Shown: positions 31,137-40,041 of the stretch, in pieces
Layout of the letters: every line of letters begins with the position of its first letter
How positions within the stretch are numbered: the first letter of the stretch is position 1
Assembly: GCA_028285035.1 (NCBI GenBank)
Contig: JANQQF010000023.1
Location: 1 to 49,407, forward strand
Source: Phycisphaerae bacterium
Lineage (GTDB): Bacteria; Chloroflexota; Anaerolineae; 4572-78; J111
Length of the DNA stretch: 49,407 nucleotides
Direction of reading: 5' to 3'
The notes under the pieces: generated by a model
Told to the model about the DNA's origin: nothing
Seen by the model: the letters and a program-made list of their open reading frames with translations, nothing else
The model's database searches: none
Position numbers and translations under genes: made by a program

Positions 31137-33350
31137 TTAGTACTCTTGCGTACGATCACTCATGCCAAGCTCTGTGTACGCTTGGTTCAAGTAACTCATA
31201 TCAACAAACTCCCGCCAATCAACTTCCGCATCTAAACTACCCGTGCGGACTGAGTCGGCAATCAAAGCATCCATTGCGTCAACATCAAAGTGACCATCCT
31301 CCCCAATAATGGACAAAGCACGATCAAACTGCTCAACAAAGGTATCAGGAATATCGTAACCACGACCACGCATAATTTCGAACATTTCATCTTTGTTGGC
31401 TGTGTCTTTGAACCAATCACGGGCTTGGATCAGGGCTTTCAGATAAGCCACAACCGTGCGTGGGTTTGACTCAGCAAAGTCACGCGTGACAACAAAGCCG
31501 TCTTGAGGAACGTTTTCCAAGTCGTCATAGACCAAAACCCCACCTGCATCGGCCACCATTGATCGGTGTCGATCAAAGTGCTGAACACAGTCGATTTGAC
31601 CTTCAACAAAAGCATTGACACGGGCGTCAGAGCCGCCACCAATGGGAATCCATTCGATTTGTTCAGGATCACCACCAGATCGTTCAATCATCGCTCGGGC
31701 GTTAAACTCATTTCGACCACCGGCCCCACCACCACTACAGGTGACGCCAGACAGATCGCTCATATCAATCCCTTCGCGCATACTCAAAATCCACGGCTCT
31801 TTGTCGCGGAAGTTAGCGATGTAAATCAAACCAGCGTCATTGAGGTGGGCACCAGCCACCGCATCCGTGTCTTGCTGGGCAAACTGCAAGCTACCACCGA
31901 GCAAACCAGGGAAAACCAACTCTTGATCAACAAAGACGATCTCTTGGCTTTCGATACCGCCCTCTTGTAACCAGCCAAAGTGGTCTGACAATTCATTCAT
32001 AGCGTTGGCAGCATAGTTCGGGTTGAAGTTCCCTTGTGAGATGCTAGTTACTTCGGCGGGGTCACCTAGCACAACTCCACCACCATCACCATAATCTTGG
32101 GTACGATCACTCAAGCCAAGCTCTGTGTAGGCTTGGTTCAAGTAGCTCATATCAACAAACTCTCGCCAATCGATTTCTGACTCCAAACTACCGGTGCGGA
32201 CAGAGTCAGCCAGCAAGGTTTCCATTGCTTCAATATCGAAATGACCATCACTACCGATGATAGAGAGCGCACGTTCGTATTGTTCAACAAAGGTATCAGG
32301 AATGTCATAGCCTCGGCCACGCATAATCTCGAACATTTCATCTTCATTTGAAGGATTCTTGAACCAATCACGAGCTTGGATCAAAGCTTTTAGGTAGTTA
32401 ACCACAGTGCGTGGGTTTGCTTCGGCAAATGAGCGAGTAACGACAAAACCGTCCTGGGGAACATTTTCCAGGTCATCATAAACCAAGACCCCACCAGCAT
32501 CAGCAACCATTGTTCGGTGTCGATCAAAGTGCTGAACACAGTCGATTTGACCTTCAACAAAGGCATTGACACGGGCATCAGACCCACCACCGATGGGGAT
32601 CCACTCGATTTGTTCGGGATCACCACCAGATCGTTCGATCATCGCTTTGGCGTTGAACTCGTTTCGACCGCCTGCCCCACCACCGCTACAGGTGATACCA
32701 GACAGATCACTCATATCAACACCTTCACGCATACTTAAAATCCACGGCTCTTTGTCGCGGAAGTTGGCGATGTAAACCAGATCGGCATCCGATAAGACCG
32801 CGCCAGCCACCGCATCCGTATCTTGCTGGGCAAACTGCAAACTGCCACCAATCAAGCCGGGGAAAACTAGCTCTTGATCAACAAAGACGATCTCTTGACT
32901 GTCAATACCGCCGTCTTGTAGCCAACCAAAGTGATCTGACAATTCGTTCAATGCATTCGCAGCATAGTTCGGGTTGAAGTTCCCTTGTGAGATGCTAGTT
33001 ACTTCGGCGGGGTCACCCTGAACCACTGGGGCACTTTGGGTGCCTAACAAGGCCTGGGCATCATCGCCACTAGGAACACATAACTTCCAGCCGGGCTCAA
33101 TCAAGTTCGCATTGACAATATTGGCATAGCTATCATCAATTTCATTTTGTTGATTGGTCGCCTCCATAATCGCCGGGAAGGCTAAAACATCCCCGTAAAA
33201 TTTATCGGCTAATTTTGACAGCCAATCATCGGCCTGGACAACAACGTCTTCAGAACAGGCTGTTTGATATAAGGGGGCCGCTGAGACTGTCAATGGACCT
33301 AAACTTAAAACAAATACAACAGCAAATATTACATTGAGTAACTTCTTCAT
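31137..33350 (-). CDS. Exported LysM plus duplicated NMT1/SsuA-like binding protein
   Basis: 737 residues. A signal peptide (KKLLNVIFAVVFVLSLGPLTVSA) is followed by a LysM-like domain (about residues 35-93: DDWLSKLADKFYGDVL ... IEPGWKLCVP). Then come two almost identical solute-binding units (about 112-425 and 429-737), each with GDPAEVTSISQGNFNPNYAAN, the GG-loop TCSGGGAGGRNEFN and DMSYLNQAYTELG. Normal SsuA/NMT1 binding proteins have one unit of about 310 residues, so this is a recent tandem fusion. There is no lipobox; LysM could hold it at peptidoglycan. The permease and ATPase genes lie upstream on the same strand. Substrates of the family are sulfonates, nitrate or pyrimidine precursors; this one is unassigned. 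GGAGGAG precedes the ATG. Confidence 0.88.
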   Translation of the reverse strand: MKKLLNVIFAVVFVLSLGPLTVSAAPLYQTACSEDVVVQADDWLSKLADKFYGDVLAFPAIMEATNQQNEIDDSYANIVNANLIEPGWKLCVPSGDDAQALLGTQSAPVVQGDPAEVTSISQGNFNPNYAANALNELSDHFGWLQDGGIDSQEIVFVDQELVFPGLIGGSLQFAQQDTDAVAGAVLSDADLVYIANFRDKEPWILSMREGVDMSDLSGITCSGGGAGGRNEFNAKAMIERSGGDPEQIEWIPIGGGSDARVNAFVEGQIDCVQHFDRHRTMVADAGGVLVYDDLENVPQDGFVVTRSFAEANPRTVVNYLKALIQARDWFKNPSNEDEMFEIMRGRGYDIPDTFVEQYERALSIIGSDGHFDIEAMETLLADSVRTGSLESEIDWREFVDMSYLNQAYTELGLSDRTQDYGDGGGVVLGDPAEVTSISQGNFNPNYAANAMNELSDHFGWLQEGGIESQEIVFVDQELVFPGLLGGSLQFAQQDTDAVAGAHLNDAGLIYIANFRDKEPWILSMREGIDMSDLSGVTCSGGGAGGRNEFNARAMIERSGGDPEQIEWIPIGGGSDARVNAFVEGQIDCVQHFDRHRSMVADAGGVLVYDDLENVPQDGFVVTRDFAESNPRTVVAYLKALIQARDWFKDTANKDEMFEIMRGRGYDIPDTFVEQFDRALSIIGEDGHFDVDAMDALIADSVRTGSLDAEVDWREFVDMSYLNQAYTELGMSDRTQEY
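31141..33017 (-). repeat. Intragenic 951-bp tandem duplication
   Basis: Two direct copies, 31141-32066 and 32092-33017, are offset by exactly 951 bp (317 codons) and keep the reading frame. Both begin with the CTT(G)xG-TACGATCACTCA segment and end in the identical GATGCTAGTTACTTCGGCGG stretch. Differences are mostly silent or conservative, so the copies have diverged under selection rather than being an assembly artefact. Confidence 0.9.
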
Positions 33351-33499
33351 TGATGCACTCCTCCTAATATAATGTTTGACTTTGACGCTTTGATAAAATA
33401 ATCTTCATTGACCAATTTCTGCAATAGGCACCCTCCCTGATACACTACAACTATCGTCGTAATTAGTCAGCCTGAATAAACAATCAACCCTAATACAAG

Positions 33500-33566
33500 T
33501 AATTAGTTATTAGTAAATAGTAATTTGTTATTTATTATCACCTATAATTACTAATTACTATTTACT
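33500..33566. repeat. Heptamer tandem repeat with inverted partner
   Basis: Degenerate 7-bp units (TAATTAG, TTATTAG, TAAATAG, TAATTTG) run into an inverted copy: AGTAAATAGTAATT (33512-33525) pairs with AATTACTATTTACT (33553-33566). It sits in the 254-bp gap between the permease and binding-protein genes; nothing else is recognisable in that gap. Confidence 0.6.
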
Positions 33567-33611
33567 GTCAACCAGTTATCTTGAATGAAATAGCCGAACA
33601 ATTACCTCAAA

Positions 33612-34457
33612 TTAAACACCCGCTCCTTCTCGCCACGGGGCAACCCACTCTTCCAGCTTACGCATCAAGGTAACCATAATCATTGAGAAGATTACCAAGA
33701 GTAAGATCATCGAGAAGACCTGGGCGGAATTGAAGGAGTCGACACCACGAACAATCAAATAACCCATTCCCCGTGAACTAGCCAACATCTCAGCCACGAC
33801 CGTCACCACGAGCGCTCGGGTAACGCCGAGGCGAAGCCCAACGATGATGAAGGGTAGGGTGTACGGCACCACAATTTTGCTAAATATTTGGGCCTTGCTC
33901 GCCCCAAAAACCCTGCCAGCGTGGAGCAGGCTTTGCTCCACGGTCTTCACCCCAGCCCAGGTATTGATAACAATAACAAAGAATGCCCCAATAAAAACCA
34001 AGAATACTTTCGAAGCCATACCAAAGCCCAGAGCGACCGTAATCAAAGGAAGTAGAGCTAAGCGAGGCGTCGAGAATAAAGCCCAAACATACGGCCCAAG
34101 GATGATATCCAGTTTTTTGGAGGCGCCTAAAAGCAGCCCAAGGGGAATACCTGTCACCGTGGCAATAGCAAAGCCAACAAAAAAGTTCGTACCGCTAAAC
34201 GTCAAGTGCTTCGTCAGCTCACCACGTTGACCCAGATCGATTGTTTTGGTTACCACCTCGGAAAATGGTGGTAAAAGCAACTTATTGACCCAGCCTGAGC
34301 GAGCCAAAAGTTCCCACAGGATAAAGAAGACCGTAAAGTTGATAATGGTTATAATCAAAATGCCATATCGATCTTTGAAACCATCCCAACCAATTGGCCG
34401 CTCAATCGGACGGCGACGAGGGATCTCTTGAATGTTCTCATTAAATGTTGTCGTCAT
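33612..34457 (-). CDS. ABC transporter permease, SsuC/TauC type
   Basis: 281 residues from the ATG at 34457 (GGAGG six bases upstream; an in-frame TTG lies at 34463). Six membrane helices. The first is ILIITIINFTVFFILWELLARSG, and the coupling-loop motif reads LLHAGRVFGASKAQIFSKIVVPYTLPFIIVGLRLG. The family carries sulfonates, nitrate, taurine or thiamine precursors with an NMT1-like binding protein, which is the gene downstream. The ATPase gene is upstream. A 9-bp tandem repeat precedes it. Confidence 0.92.
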   Translation of the reverse strand: MTTTFNENIQEIPRRRPIERPIGWDGFKDRYGILIITIINFTVFFILWELLARSGWVNKLLLPPFSEVVTKTIDLGQRGELTKHLTFSGTNFFVGFAIATVTGIPLGLLLGASKKLDIILGPYVWALFSTPRLALLPLITVALGFGMASKVFLVFIGAFFVIVINTWAGVKTVEQSLLHAGRVFGASKAQIFSKIVVPYTLPFIIVGLRLGVTRALVVTVVAEMLASSRGMGYLIVRGVDSFNSAQVFSMILLLVIFSMIMVTLMRKLEEWVAPWREGAGV

Positions 34458-34482
34458 TGTCAACCTCCTGACTAATAGTTCA

Positions 34483-34558
34483 TAGAGTTTATGGAGTTAG
34501 TAGAGTTTATAGCGTTTTTAACTCTAAGAACTCTATACACTCATAACGCTACCAACTC
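34483..34558. repeat. Nonamer tandem repeat with inverted partner
   Basis: Four 9-bp units TAGAGTTTA, TGGAGTTAG, TAGAGTTTA, TAGCGTTTT (34483-34518) are followed by their approximate inverse (TAACTCTAA ... AACTCTATA ... CAACTC to 34558). It fills the ATPase-permease gap. The same 9-bp family occurs at 48790-48965. Confidence 0.6.
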
Positions 34559-34561
34559 AAA

Positions 34562-35362
34562 TCAATTATGCTGCGCCTCTCGATCCATTTGGGCTTGCTG
34601 CTCAGATTGGAGCATATCCCAAATCATGTGACGCAGCTCTTGATAACGGGGCTGCTCCCGAATATCCAACTCATAACGCGGACGGGGAATATCGACATCT
34701 ATGAGCGCCTTAATTCGGCCCGGCCCTGCTGTCATCACCACGATGCGATCACCCATCGTGATTGCTTCATCGATAGAGTGGGTGATAAAAATGACAGTTT
34801 GGCTCGTCCGAGACAGAATCTTCTCAAATTCCGCCTGCATAACTTCACGAGTCATTGCGTCCAAGGCCCCAAATGGCTCATCCAGGGTCAAGACTTCTGG
34901 GCCAGTTGACAGAGCCCGGGCCAAACCAACCCGTTGGCGCATACCTCCCGATAGCTCGTGGGGCAAACTTTCCTCAAAGCCTTTCAAACCAACCAAGTTG
35001 ATGTAGTGAGCCACATCCTCTTTGGTCTTGGCATTGAGACGGCCCTGTAACTCCAGACCAAATTCAACGTTTTTCTGAATTGTCCGCCACGGCATCAGGG
35101 CGTAATCTTGAAACACCATCGCTCGGTCATTACCGGGTCCGGTGACAGGTTGTCCGCCACAAAGTATTCGGCCTCTAGTTGCCTCAACGAGACCAACCAC
35201 GGCGTTAATAAAGGTTGTTTTACCACAACCGCTGGGACCGACGATGACCAAGAACTCTCCGGCAGGGATATTTATACTAAAGTCATACAATGCCGTTAAT
35301 GTTTCTTTATCACGGATCAATTCATATTCTACTGTTAGATTTTCGGCTACAACGTCGAGCAT
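34562..35362 (-). CDS. ABC transporter ATPase, SsuB/TauB type
   Basis: 266 residues from the ATG at 35362, chosen because GGAGAG lies eight bases upstream and the product then starts at the normal domain boundary (MLDVVAENLTVEYE). A longer in-frame reading to 35482 would add 40 unmatched residues across the palindromes at 35400-35457. All ATPase signatures are present: GPSGCGKTT (Walker A), VFQDYALMPW (Q-loop), LSGGMRQRVGLARAL (signature), VLTLDEPFGALD (Walker B) and FITHSIDEAI (H-loop). It energises the SsuC-like permease and duplicated binding protein encoded downstream. Confidence 0.93.
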   Translation of the reverse strand: MLDVVAENLTVEYELIRDKETLTALYDFSINIPAGEFLVIVGPSGCGKTTFINAVVGLVEATRGRILCGGQPVTGPGNDRAMVFQDYALMPWRTIQKNVEFGLELQGRLNAKTKEDVAHYINLVGLKGFEESLPHELSGGMRQRVGLARALSTGPEVLTLDEPFGALDAMTREVMQAEFEKILSRTSQTVIFITHSIDEAITMGDRIVVMTAGPGRIKALIDVDIPRPRYELDIREQPRYQELRHMIWDMLQSEQQAQMDREAQHN

Positions 35363-35399
35363 AGGTATCTCTCCACTGAGTTTGTAATTGGTAGGTTTT

Positions 35400-35457
35400 G
35401 CCCTGAACCTCAGGACGAATTCGTCCAAGTTCAAGGATCGTCTGGGTTGACCCAGAC
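35400..35457. repeat. Pair of palindromes upstream of the ATPase gene
   Basis: GGACGAATTCGTCC (35413-35426) is a perfect 14-bp palindrome, extended imperfectly by CCCTGAACCT/AAGTTCAAGG. GTCTGGGT-TG-ACCCAGAC (35440-35457) is a second hairpin. Both lie between the LVIVD gene and the ATPase start. They could be an operator or an RNA hairpin pair; the tandem-hairpin layout resembles the element at 22573. Confidence 0.5.
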
Positions 35458-35496
35458 CGTATCTTGTGTCGGCGGGAGCCAAAACTCCACAAATAC

Positions 35497-36642
35497 TTAA
35501 ATTGTCATTTCCAAAATATCAACCCCACCATTGACTCGATCACTGATATAAATCAGCCCGTTCGCGTCCACAAAGACATCGTTGGTTTGCATGGCAGGCT
35601 GCCCCTCCGGCACGGCAGGAATATAGTAGGCGATTTCCTTGGGAGCAATGGGATCACTGACATCAACTACCCGCAAACCGGCATTAAAATAGGTCACAAA
35701 GATGATTTGATCACTCTGGAAAGAGCCAGCTTGATTTTCGTGCAGATTATGCGGCCCAAATCGTAACCCTCGCGTACAAAAATCCCCTTCCGGCTCCGGA
35801 AACATACTCAGAAGCTTTGGTGATGTATCATCCTCGATATCAAACACCCGGACCCGACGGGGTGACTCGTTACACTCTGGTTTGGTGGACTCATCAACCA
35901 CGAGCAACAAGTTACGATCAGGCAGAGGTAGCGCCGTGTGGGTGTTACCGCCTTCCTCTGGTGCCCAACTGAGTTGGGATACTTTCTTTGGATTGGCTTG
36001 ATCAGAGATGTCCATAATCACCAACCCCGCATCCCAAAAGCCCCAGTAGGCGCGATCTTTATGCAGGTTAGGATGATGAGCCGCATAGCGTAAATTCTCG
36101 GGCCAAGTTCGTGTCTCCCCCCCAGCCGTCCACATTCCCGGTATCCACCAGCGCGCCACTTCCTTAGGCTGAGTGGGGTCAGAGATATCGACGGTCATCA
36201 TAATTTGATCAGTGTAACCGTCCAATGAAACGGACATATAGACATACTCCCCACCCGGCCAGCACATTCGATGGACGCCCTTGCCTTCAGTTACAAAGAA
36301 GCTAATTTCCCGCGGCTGAGTGGGGTCGGCAATATCAAACAAACGGAGACCCGTTTTCTCAGGCTTGGGGCCAGTTTTGGGATGATGCTCATAATTGACA
36401 ATCAACATATCACCCGAAATCTGGACCTTGTGAGAGTGAACGTGAGGGGGAGCTTCGATTTGGTGAACCACTTTTGGCTCACTCGGCTTGGCGACATCCA
36501 ACACCGTCGTGCCCATTTTACCCAGATGCCCGACAAACAGGTAGTGATCTTTGAGCATCAACTGCATCCCATCGCCATGTCCGTTCAGGCCAGAATGGCC
36601 AATATGTCGAATGTTCCAAGCTTCTGCATTTGGATGAGTCAT
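35497..36642 (-). CDS. LVIVD-repeat beta-propeller protein
   Basis: 381 residues with at least six repeats of the type (V/I)xD(I/V)(S/A)DPxxPxxV: TVLDVAKPSEPKVV, LFDIADPTQPREIS, TVDISDPTQPKEVA, IMDISDQANPKKVS, VFDIEDDTSPKLL, VVDVSDPIAPKEI. The repeats should form a beta-propeller. No signal peptide is evident, which is unusual since many LVIVD proteins are exported. No enzymatic activity is known; propellers of this kind may bind partners or substrates. It lies three bases after the ferredoxin gene stop, so it belongs with the AprAB-like pair. AAGGG precedes the ATG. Confidence 0.85.
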   Translation of the reverse strand: MTHPNAEAWNIRHIGHSGLNGHGDGMQLMLKDHYLFVGHLGKMGTTVLDVAKPSEPKVVHQIEAPPHVHSHKVQISGDMLIVNYEHHPKTGPKPEKTGLRLFDIADPTQPREISFFVTEGKGVHRMCWPGGEYVYMSVSLDGYTDQIMMTVDISDPTQPKEVARWWIPGMWTAGGETRTWPENLRYAAHHPNLHKDRAYWGFWDAGLVIMDISDQANPKKVSQLSWAPEEGGNTHTALPLPDRNLLLVVDESTKPECNESPRRVRVFDIEDDTSPKLLSMFPEPEGDFCTRGLRFGPHNLHENQAGSFQSDQIIFVTYFNAGLRVVDVSDPIAPKEIAYYIPAVPEGQPAMQTNDVFVDANGLIYISDRVNGGVDILEMTI

Positions 36643-36644
36643 AA

Positions 36645-36920
36645 TTACCCTTTGCTAAACTCTTCTACTGTTTTACCCAGCAAAGCCGTCACTGGAGTCT
36701 CACAATTGAGCATTTCTGGCGGGAACACGATACTGACCGCATCAACCGGACAGTGGATGACACAAGCGCCACAATACCAACACTCGTCAGGATATTTGAT
36801 GATTGGGGCCTCAGTCTTTGACTCCCGATAAATAATATCTCCAGGACAGAAAAAGTCACAGATCGTACAGCCATCAACACAAGTTTCTTCATTAATTAAA
36901 ATTGGAATAGTTGTCGTCAT
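36645..36920 (-). CDS. Two-cluster ferredoxin (AprB-like)
   Basis: 91 residues from the ATG at 36920, better spaced from GAGG than the ATG at 36926. Two 4Fe-4S motifs are clear: CVDGCTICDFFCP and CWYCGACVIHCP. The first has the unusual CxxxCxxCxxxCP spacing seen in the beta subunit of adenylylsulfate reductase, but the protein is shorter than typical AprB (about 150 residues) and ends VEEFSKG. It follows the flavoprotein gene by a few bases, so it is the likely electron-transfer subunit of that enzyme. Confidence 0.88.
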   Translation of the reverse strand: MTTTIPILINEETCVDGCTICDFFCPGDIIYRESKTEAPIIKYPDECWYCGACVIHCPVDAVSIVFPPEMLNCETPVTALLGKTVEEFSKG

Positions 36921-36933
36921 TGTCATCGCCTCG

Positions 36934-38712
36934 TTATGCCGCTACTTCAGCCATTTCTCGCAAATCATCTGGCAAGTCTGGCAAAACATCCGCCGGAATG
37001 CCTGTAGACTCGGAGGTTGTCTTTAGGTCATCTTCAGCCTGTTCCACCAAAATTATTCGGCGGCCCGTGTCATCATTCAATTCGGGATAATCCGTGCGAT
37101 AGTGAGCCGCCCCACCACGTGTCTCTTGCCGCTCTAGTGCTGCTGTGGCAATCGACTCGGCGACGGCCCGAATATTCTTAGCCTCGTTGACCCGCATCAC
37201 ACCGTGGAAGTCATCGGCCCGCATCTCTTGCTCTTGCGCTCTCAGTGCTTTCAAGCGACGTTTGGCCTCCTGCAACCGCACTTCATCCCGCCGATATCCA
37301 ATCAAATCGGTCACAATGGCCCGAACTTGATCCTCAAATTGGCGCGAGGTCAAGCCTAGTTCGCGTTGCATTGGCTCATACAGTCGCTCGCGAATCCCCA
37401 TTTGTTCTTTCTCAGAAATCGGACGGGGCGTAGGGCGCTCAAGCGCGTATCGCGCCGCACTAATTCCGGAAACATGCCCCATCACTGCTGCCCCAGCCAA
37501 AGCCGCGTTCATCGTACTACAATCGCCCGCCGCAAAGATCCCTGGCATACTACTGGCGCAATCGGCGTCGATGTGGACGCCAGCGCCTCGGAACAAAGCC
37601 CCCGCTCGCACACTAGCCATCTCGGTCATACTAATTTCAAATGGCTCCTTGGCCAAATCCATCTTCCGTTGTTCAATATAAACGGGCAGCGCAGGGCGAT
37701 CCACGCCCAGCGTATGCTCCAGCCGCCGAATTTCCTCTTCCGGCAAATGGGTGCAGTCACAATAGACCGGACCACGGCCCGCCAAAATTTCACTGACTAC
37801 CCCATTCACCAACTCAGCCCGTCGGGCTTTTTCGCCCATCGGGTCATAGTTGAACATAAAACGCTCACCCTGAGCATTGATGAGATATGCCCCACCGCCC
37901 ATAAAGGCGTTGAGCCCTTGGGTAGAGTAGCCCTTCGGCCCCAAGGTACAGTCGGTGAACTCCATATTGCCCAACTGCGCCCCAACACGTAAACCCATCG
38001 CCTGCCCATCACCCGTATTGTAGGGCATATGCCAACTATCAAAAGGATGACCAGAGGCGTTCTTGCCCAATCGATTGGCATCGCCCGTCGCCAGAATAAT
38101 GGCCTTAGCTAAAACGATGTAGACCGCGCCATGCCGCACGTGGAAGGCGACAATCCCTTTCGGGTGCCCATCTTCCATCAAGATTTCAGAGACCATCACC
38201 CGTTCTAAAACTTTAGCCCCCGTTTTACGTACCGCGTGACCAATCGCCCGCTTAAAGTTGTGACCATCAAAATTGATATGATACTCACCCGGCAAACCAA
38301 ACGCTTTGTGACGATAGTAGGGTACGTCGTTGTTTTCCGGATCTTGAAAATCGACGCCCAGTCCTTCCAACTTATGCACCATCCCCTTCAGGCCATAAAC
38401 CAATCGGGCCGCCGCTTGAATATCCGTCACCCCTTGGGTTACCGCTGGAATGTGACGTAGCAGATAGTCGGGCGTATCCCATTCAGGCCCCTCTTCCAAA
38501 ACCGCGATGTAATGATCGACCCCAGCGGCAATGCTACCACTACGCTCAATAATGCCGCCCTTCTCACAGACCACGACCTTGGCCCCAACTTCGGCTGCGC
38601 CGATTGCCGCTAAACAGCCAGCTACCCCACCACCGACAATCACCAAATCCGTTTCAATCGTTTGTACTTTTTCGACAGGTGCTCTCATTCGAGCTGATGG
38701 ACTTTGTTTCAA
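36934..38712 (-). CDS. FAD-dependent oxidoreductase, AprA/fumarate-reductase-like
   Basis: About 592 residues. The start is uncertain; a TTG at 38712 has GGAG eight bases upstream, a TTG at 38730 is alternative, and an ATG at 38688 would also leave the domain whole. The FAD site is DLVIVGGGVAGCLAAIGAAE, then EKGGIIERSGSIAAGVDHY; GIFAAGDCSTMNAALAGAAVMGH closes the FAD domain. In the substrate region, the HPTG motif of fumarate reductases is missing (EFTDCTLGPKGYSTQG), as in adenylylsulfate reductase AprA. With the two-cluster ferredoxin immediately downstream this forms an AprAB-like pair, but sulfate-metabolism partners (sat, qmo) are absent, so it may oxidise or reduce another compound. Confidence 0.82.
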   Translation of the reverse strand: MKQSPSARMRAPVEKVQTIETDLVIVGGGVAGCLAAIGAAEVGAKVVVCEKGGIIERSGSIAAGVDHYIAVLEEGPEWDTPDYLLRHIPAVTQGVTDIQAAARLVYGLKGMVHKLEGLGVDFQDPENNDVPYYRHKAFGLPGEYHINFDGHNFKRAIGHAVRKTGAKVLERVMVSEILMEDGHPKGIVAFHVRHGAVYIVLAKAIILATGDANRLGKNASGHPFDSWHMPYNTGDGQAMGLRVGAQLGNMEFTDCTLGPKGYSTQGLNAFMGGGAYLINAQGERFMFNYDPMGEKARRAELVNGVVSEILAGRGPVYCDCTHLPEEEIRRLEHTLGVDRPALPVYIEQRKMDLAKEPFEISMTEMASVRAGALFRGAGVHIDADCASSMPGIFAAGDCSTMNAALAGAAVMGHVSGISAARYALERPTPRPISEKEQMGIRERLYEPMQRELGLTSRQFEDQVRAIVTDLIGYRRDEVRLQEAKRRLKALRAQEQEMRADDFHGVMRVNEAKNIRAVAESIATAALERQETRGGAAHYRTDYPELNDDTGRRIILVEQAEDDLKTTSESTGIPADVLPDLPDDLREMAEVAA

Positions 38713-38733
38713 AATAACATCTCCAATCAATTC

Positions 38734-40014
38734 CTAAACCTGATATAATTTGACAGGCAATTTCGTTACAGCCTCATTTCCATTTTCATTGATTACAAAG
38801 GTCCGACCTAAAAACATCCCCAAGTCACCATCGGCTGTGATGGGACAAGGTTCCAACATAATCTCCATTCCTGGCTGCAGTAAATTGTCATACCCCTTAT
38901 GAACCGCACCACTCACTTTTACCTCTGGGCCAGCACTGACGATATCAATACAATGAATGTGCAATGGCCGAGATTGATGCCCTTTTTCCTTAAAGTACAG
39001 CCCCCCAGCGTTAAACACATCATCCAGCGTTTTCCCCGGCTGTAGTTGCTCGGCCATCAAATCGTAGCCAGGTACAACTACATTTTGCCAAAATTCATTA
39101 ACAAAGGCGGTCGGTTGCCCGCACACAATCGGGTTGCCCGATTGGGCGGAAACCCCTTGATACCAGGCCGCCACTTCATTGAGGATGATGTCTCCCTCGC
39201 GCAACACCCGATCTGAGGGCCGTGGATTGCCGAAGACCGCGTTTGGCTTCTCCATCGAGGTGATGGCGATGATGAGCAAATGGGGAATACCACCCCCGTC
39301 ATACATTGCCTTGGCTGCCAAACCGGCCAGTTGCGACTCAGTCATCCCTGGCTTGGCCTGCTCAATAATCGCTTCCAGAGCTTTATCACACAGGTCGCCT
39401 GCCTTGCGAATAAAGTGAATTTCTTCTTCGCTGTGCAGATACATCAACTCGTGAAAGAACTCGGGCACAAAGACCAATTCAGCATCGGGCAACTGTTCTC
39501 GCAAGGCCAGATAGTGGTTGACCGGCATATACTCCTCGCCAAATCGCTCAGACATCGCATTCATCAGGCCGATACGCTTATCCGCCATCCCAATCTCTTT
39601 GAGATGGGCCGCAATAAACTCACCAAATCTATTTCCCGGCCCAGGGCGCACATCGGCAATAGAAACCGTTTGTCGCACCGCTTCAACGTGTGAGCCACCC
39701 ATTGAGCAGAAGAGCACTGGCTCGCCTTCCAACGGCACAACCACGTAATGAGCGGCGGTCCGCACATCAAGATGTCCGGTCAGCCAGACCAAACCGTGCC
39801 CCATACTCATCGCGTGAATGCTGCCGGGCACGATAATACAATCCAAATCCTGCTTAGCCATCGCCTCACGGGTCAAGGCATAGCGACGGGCGTATTCAGC
39901 TTCTGAGAACTTTTCATAGACCGCATCGTCGTGCCAGCCCGTATTACGGATATCCCCGTAATATTTGCCGACATCAAGCTGATTGCGATACTCTGCAAAG
40001 CTGTACCCAGCCAT
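38734..40014 (-). CDS. M24 (creatinase/prolidase-like) family protein lacking metal ligands
   Basis: 426 residues; GGGAGGG precedes the ATG. The N-terminal domain (EAEYARRYALTREAMAKQDLDCIIV) and the C-terminal pita-bread domain are both complete. The first metal-ligand segment reads ILNEVAAWYQGVSAQSG, with neither canonical Asp, and the histidine loop is HIHCIDIVSAG. The site therefore resembles metal-free creatinase-type hydrolases more than peptidases. It starts upstream of the AprA-like gene in the GntR-headed operon. Substrate could be a small amidine, ectoine-like or other C-N compound. It is a distant paralogue of the gene at 27519. Confidence 0.82.
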   Translation of the reverse strand: MAGYSFAEYRNQLDVGKYYGDIRNTGWHDDAVYEKFSEAEYARRYALTREAMAKQDLDCIIVPGSIHAMSMGHGLVWLTGHLDVRTAAHYVVVPLEGEPVLFCSMGGSHVEAVRQTVSIADVRPGPGNRFGEFIAAHLKEIGMADKRIGLMNAMSERFGEEYMPVNHYLALREQLPDAELVFVPEFFHELMYLHSEEEIHFIRKAGDLCDKALEAIIEQAKPGMTESQLAGLAAKAMYDGGGIPHLLIIAITSMEKPNAVFGNPRPSDRVLREGDIILNEVAAWYQGVSAQSGNPIVCGQPTAFVNEFWQNVVVPGYDLMAEQLQPGKTLDDVFNAGGLYFKEKGHQSRPLHIHCIDIVSAGPEVKVSGAVHKGYDNLLQPGMEIMLEPCPITADGDLGMFLGRTFVINENGNEAVTKLPVKLYQV

Positions 40015-40041
40015 ACACCCTCCCTCAGTAATCTGTTGCGG

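Noticed and set aside
35363..35482. N-terminal extension of the SsuB-like ATPase.
   Set aside because: It crosses two palindromes and adds residues not found in the family; the internal ATG has a proper Shine-Dalgarno.
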